NCBI GenBank assembly: GCA_946482595.1
Contig: CAMLSD010000020.1
Coordinates: 1-50,245, forward strand
Reading direction: 5' to 3'
DNA length: 50,245 bases
Source of the DNA: an uncultured Comamonadaceae bacterium
GTDB taxonomy: Bacteria > Pseudomonadota > Gammaproteobacteria > Burkholderiales > Burkholderiaceae
In this document: positions 48,533 to 50,245 of the stretch, piece after piece
Numbering within the stretch: the first letter of the stretch is position 1
How the letters are laid out: every line of letters begins with the position of its first letter
The notes under the pieces: model-generated
What the model was told of the DNA's origin: nothing
Databases searched by the model: none
The model's input: only the letters and a program-made list of their open reading frames with translations
Position numbers and translations under genes: made by a program

Positions 48533-49942
48533 TCACCGGCACACCTCCGCACCCCGTGGCAGGAGGTCGCCCAGAATGCTCGAAAGCGTCGGGTTCTCGA
48601 CATCGGGCATGGGCGTCCGGTCAAACTCGATGAACAACGGGAGCTGGTCCGGCCGAGTGGTTTCGCCCTGTCCGGTGACATAGCCCGCCTCGCCACGCGC
48701 CAGATGCAGGACGTCGGTCGCCGTGCGGATCTCCACGTGCCCGTCCCGCACGAACACATACAAGCCCTCTGGATCGTCCCCGATCGGCGCGGCCCCGAAC
48801 AACGCCTCCTCGTCAATCGGAACGTCATCTGGACGCGGGGCATCGATTTCCGGCCCGGACGTCAGACGACGCACCAGTTCCGCGCTGACGAATATGCCTT
48901 GCCCCTGCCCGACCAGTTCTTCCCCACGCCCCTCGGGGGTGACTGCGACCGTGCCGTCCCAGGTGAACAGAGAGAAGCCGCTGTCAGGCGGCCCTTCCTC
49001 GCCAGCACACGGCCCCGTGCACGTCACGTCAAACCCGGTGCCACGGATCCCGATGGTCGCCGTCGCCGTGCCGACGGCAACACGCGATGGATTGGCCTTG
49101 CCGATCAAGCCGGTCACGGCCCGCATGGATCCACGCGCCAGCCGAACCAGGAACGAGCCTTCAGACGCGTTGTTCGCGTCATAGACGAAGTTCTGTATCT
49201 GCAGGCGCGAATTGGATCCCAGTGCTGCGCGCGTCTGGTCGCGGAAGGCAAGCAATGCGAACGTTCGCACGCCTGTCTCGACGGTATCGCCCGGAAACAC
49301 TGCACCACCGGACACCAGTCGACGACGACTACCCGCCGTGTCGGTCGCGAACACGTCACCCTGCATGACGGCAACCTTCGCGCTGGCCTGCACGCTGTTC
49401 GGCTTGGTGACCTGGGCCACAACGCGGGACTCGTCAGCGCAGTCACGACCGCACAACCGGGCATCGAAATCCGTGCCGCGAATCCCGATGGTCGCGGTTG
49501 CGGTCTGCACCTGCGCGGCGTTGGGAGCGTTCTTGTTGATCAGGCCCGTGATGGCACGAAAGCCGCCACGGAACAACTGCATCACCATGGAGTTGTCCGG
49601 CGCAGCCTCACGGAAGCGGTAGGTCTGAAGCACAAGATCCGTGTTTGGCCGCAGCGTCATGCGCGTTCCATCGTTCAGTTTGACGATGGCAAAAGACGCC
49701 ACGCCGGTACTGAGCCGGTCACCCTCGACAAGCGGCAGGCCCTTCCCGAGCGTTCTGGGCGTCTGGCCCGGCTGCTGGGCGAATCCGGCCCCGCGGGCGA
49801 AGTCAACCTCACCGGCGCGCTGCTGAGCGCTGGCAGGTGAAAGTGCGCCGAGCGCGACCATCCCTGCGAAGACATACGCGCCCGCAACCGACAGCCAGGG
49901 ACATCGCGCCAGTTTCTTCGTAGGTTGATCAACGACAGACAT
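48533..49942 (-). CDS. Periplasmic protein with two FecR domains
   Basis: 469 residues from the ATG at 49942 (GGAGG upstream). A signal peptide ends at 'SPASAQQ' (about 40). Two tandem FecR domains follow (about 55-190 and 195-330), each ending in a near-identical 'TATIGIRGT.FD' strand followed by a C-x3-C pair ('CGRDC', 'CTGPC'). A C-terminal region without recognised domain ends '...LLPRGAEVC'. Stand-alone FecR proteins of this kind accompany surface-protein secretion genes; no sigma factor or TonB receptor is nearby, so classic iron-citrate signalling is unlikely. The start overlaps the end of the upstream Pro-Ala-rich gene by 14 bases. Confidence 0.87.
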   Translation of the reverse strand: MSVVDQPTKKLARCPWLSVAGAYVFAGMVALGALSPASAQQRAGEVDFARGAGFAQQPGQTPRTLGKGLPLVEGDRLSTGVASFAIVKLNDGTRMTLRPNTDLVLQTYRFREAAPDNSMVMQLFRGGFRAITGLINKNAPNAAQVQTATATIGIRGTDFDARLCGRDCADESRVVAQVTKPNSVQASAKVAVMQGDVFATDTAGSRRRLVSGGAVFPGDTVETGVRTFALLAFRDQTRAALGSNSRLQIQNFVYDANNASEGSFLVRLARGSMRAVTGLIGKANPSRVAVGTATATIGIRGTGFDVTCTGPCAGEEGPPDSGFSLFTWDGTVAVTPEGRGEELVGQGQGIFVSAELVRRLTSGPEIDAPRPDDVPIDEEALFGAAPIGDDPEGLYVFVRDGHVEIRTATDVLHLARGEAGYVTGQGETTRPDQLPLFIEFDRTPMPDVENPTLSSILGDLLPRGAEVCR

Positions 49943-50245
49943 TCTCAGCCTCCAGGCCAACTTCGCCAAAACGCTCTTGTTCCAGGACTCGCTGCAGTGT
50001 CACCAGCACTTGCAGCGCAGGGGGTTCGCGGGTGCTGACCGGTGCGGGTGCGGGTGCGGGTGCGGGTGCGGGTGCGGGTGCGGGTGCAGGTGCAGGTGCA
50101 GGTGCAGGTGCAGGTGCAGGTGCAGGTGCAGGTGCAGGTGCGGGTGCAGGTGCAGGTGCAGGTGCAGGTGCAGGTGCCGGTGCCGGTGCCGGTGCAGGTG
50201 CGGGTGCGGGTGCGGGTGCAGGTGCAGGTGCAGGTGCAGGTGCAG
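49929..50245 (-). CDS. C-terminal end of a Pro-Ala-rich protein, 5'-truncated by window edge
   Basis: On the minus strand the frame is open from 50243 to the TGA at 49929-49931. It encodes about 34 Ala-Pro repeats and then a 34-residue tail, '...VSTREPPALQVLVTLQ', 'RVLEQERFGEVGLEAENVCR', with helical character. The stop overlaps the FecR gene start by 14 bases, which supports this being a real, co-translated gene. The main part lies outside the window. As the first visible gene of the FecR-TpsB unit it might be the secreted partner, but nothing in the visible part shows that. Confidence 0.65.
   Translation of the reverse strand, partial: APAPAPAPAPAPAPAPAPAPAPAPAPAPAPAPAPAPAPAPAPAPAPAPAPAPAPAPAPAPAPAPAPAPVSTREPPALQVLVTLQRVLEQERFGEVGLEAENVCR
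50037..50245 (-). repeat. Hexamer repeat GGTGCN coding a Pro-Ala tract
   Basis: About 34 units of GGTGCA/GGTGCG/GGTGCC form blocks of like variants. The tract reads Ala-Pro on the minus strand and is cut by the right window edge. Confidence 0.95.

Overview
The window is about 50 kb of very GC-rich DNA. Its gene content and protein signatures point to a betaproteobacterium of the order Burkholderiales (Leptothrix/Sphaerotilus/Rubrivivax-like). The evidence is the ubiE, DUF971 and Tim44-like neighbourhood and an exopolysaccharide (EPS) locus of the kind that accompanies exosortase A (XrtA/EpsH). No rRNA, tRNA, transposase or CRISPR array was seen. Both window ends lie inside Pro-Ala-coding hexamer repeats, so the window may be a contig broken at low-complexity DNA.

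Layout. 1-1592 (+): C-terminal part of a secreted right-handed beta-helix protein. 1777-14941: polysaccharide assembly and decoration genes in several transcription units. These are three GT4 and one GT2 glycosyltransferases, an extended SDR, a Gfo/Idh/MocA oxidoreductase, a deacetylase-like membrane protein, a Wzy/O-antigen-ligase-like protein, a hexapeptide acyltransferase, an alkaline-phosphatase-superfamily protein and an acyltransferase-3. 15134-27937 (+): one gene for a 4267-residue NRPS/PKS hybrid. 27972-32306: two alpha/beta hydrolases (+), a CocE/NonD-type hydrolase (-) and an Sfp-type phosphopantetheinyl transferase (-). 32495-34735 (-): a modular lipoprotein that is a second copy of the beta-helix protein. 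35176-43925 (-): the export operon, in the order initiating sugar-phosphate transferase, Wza-like, Wzc-like, BY-kinase, outer-membrane barrel, and an ATPase fused to a WecB-like domain. 44341-46775 (-): housekeeping genes (Tim44-like, ubiE, DUF971). 46848-50245 (-): a two-partner-secretion unit with TpsB, a double-FecR protein and the end of a Pro-Ala-rich protein.

How the parts may work together. The transferase at 42525-43925 would load the first sugar on undecaprenyl phosphate, and the glycosyltransferases of the left half would extend it. The Wzy-like protein would polymerise or ligate, and the Wzc/BY-kinase/Wza set would export the product. The hybrid synthase reads A-PCP-KS-AT-ACP-aminotransferase-C-A-PCP-C-(eroded A)-PCP. 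From visible specificity residues I predict proline for the first A domain, malonyl-CoA for the AT and serine for the second A domain, so the first part of the product would be a proline-derived beta-amino acid joined to serine. There is no thioesterase. The hydrolases and the carrier-activating enzyme beside the gene suggest a dedicated unit. My main inference is that an amino-acid-derived acyl group is built to modify, or travel with, the exported polysaccharide. I know of no described system with this exact layout.

The second outstanding feature is a 928-bp stretch (222-1149 and 32941-33868) that is identical, in inverted orientation, in the two beta-helix genes, while their flanks are clearly diverged. 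This looks like recent gene conversion. The pair flanks 31.8 kb that includes the synthase, which recombination could in principle invert.
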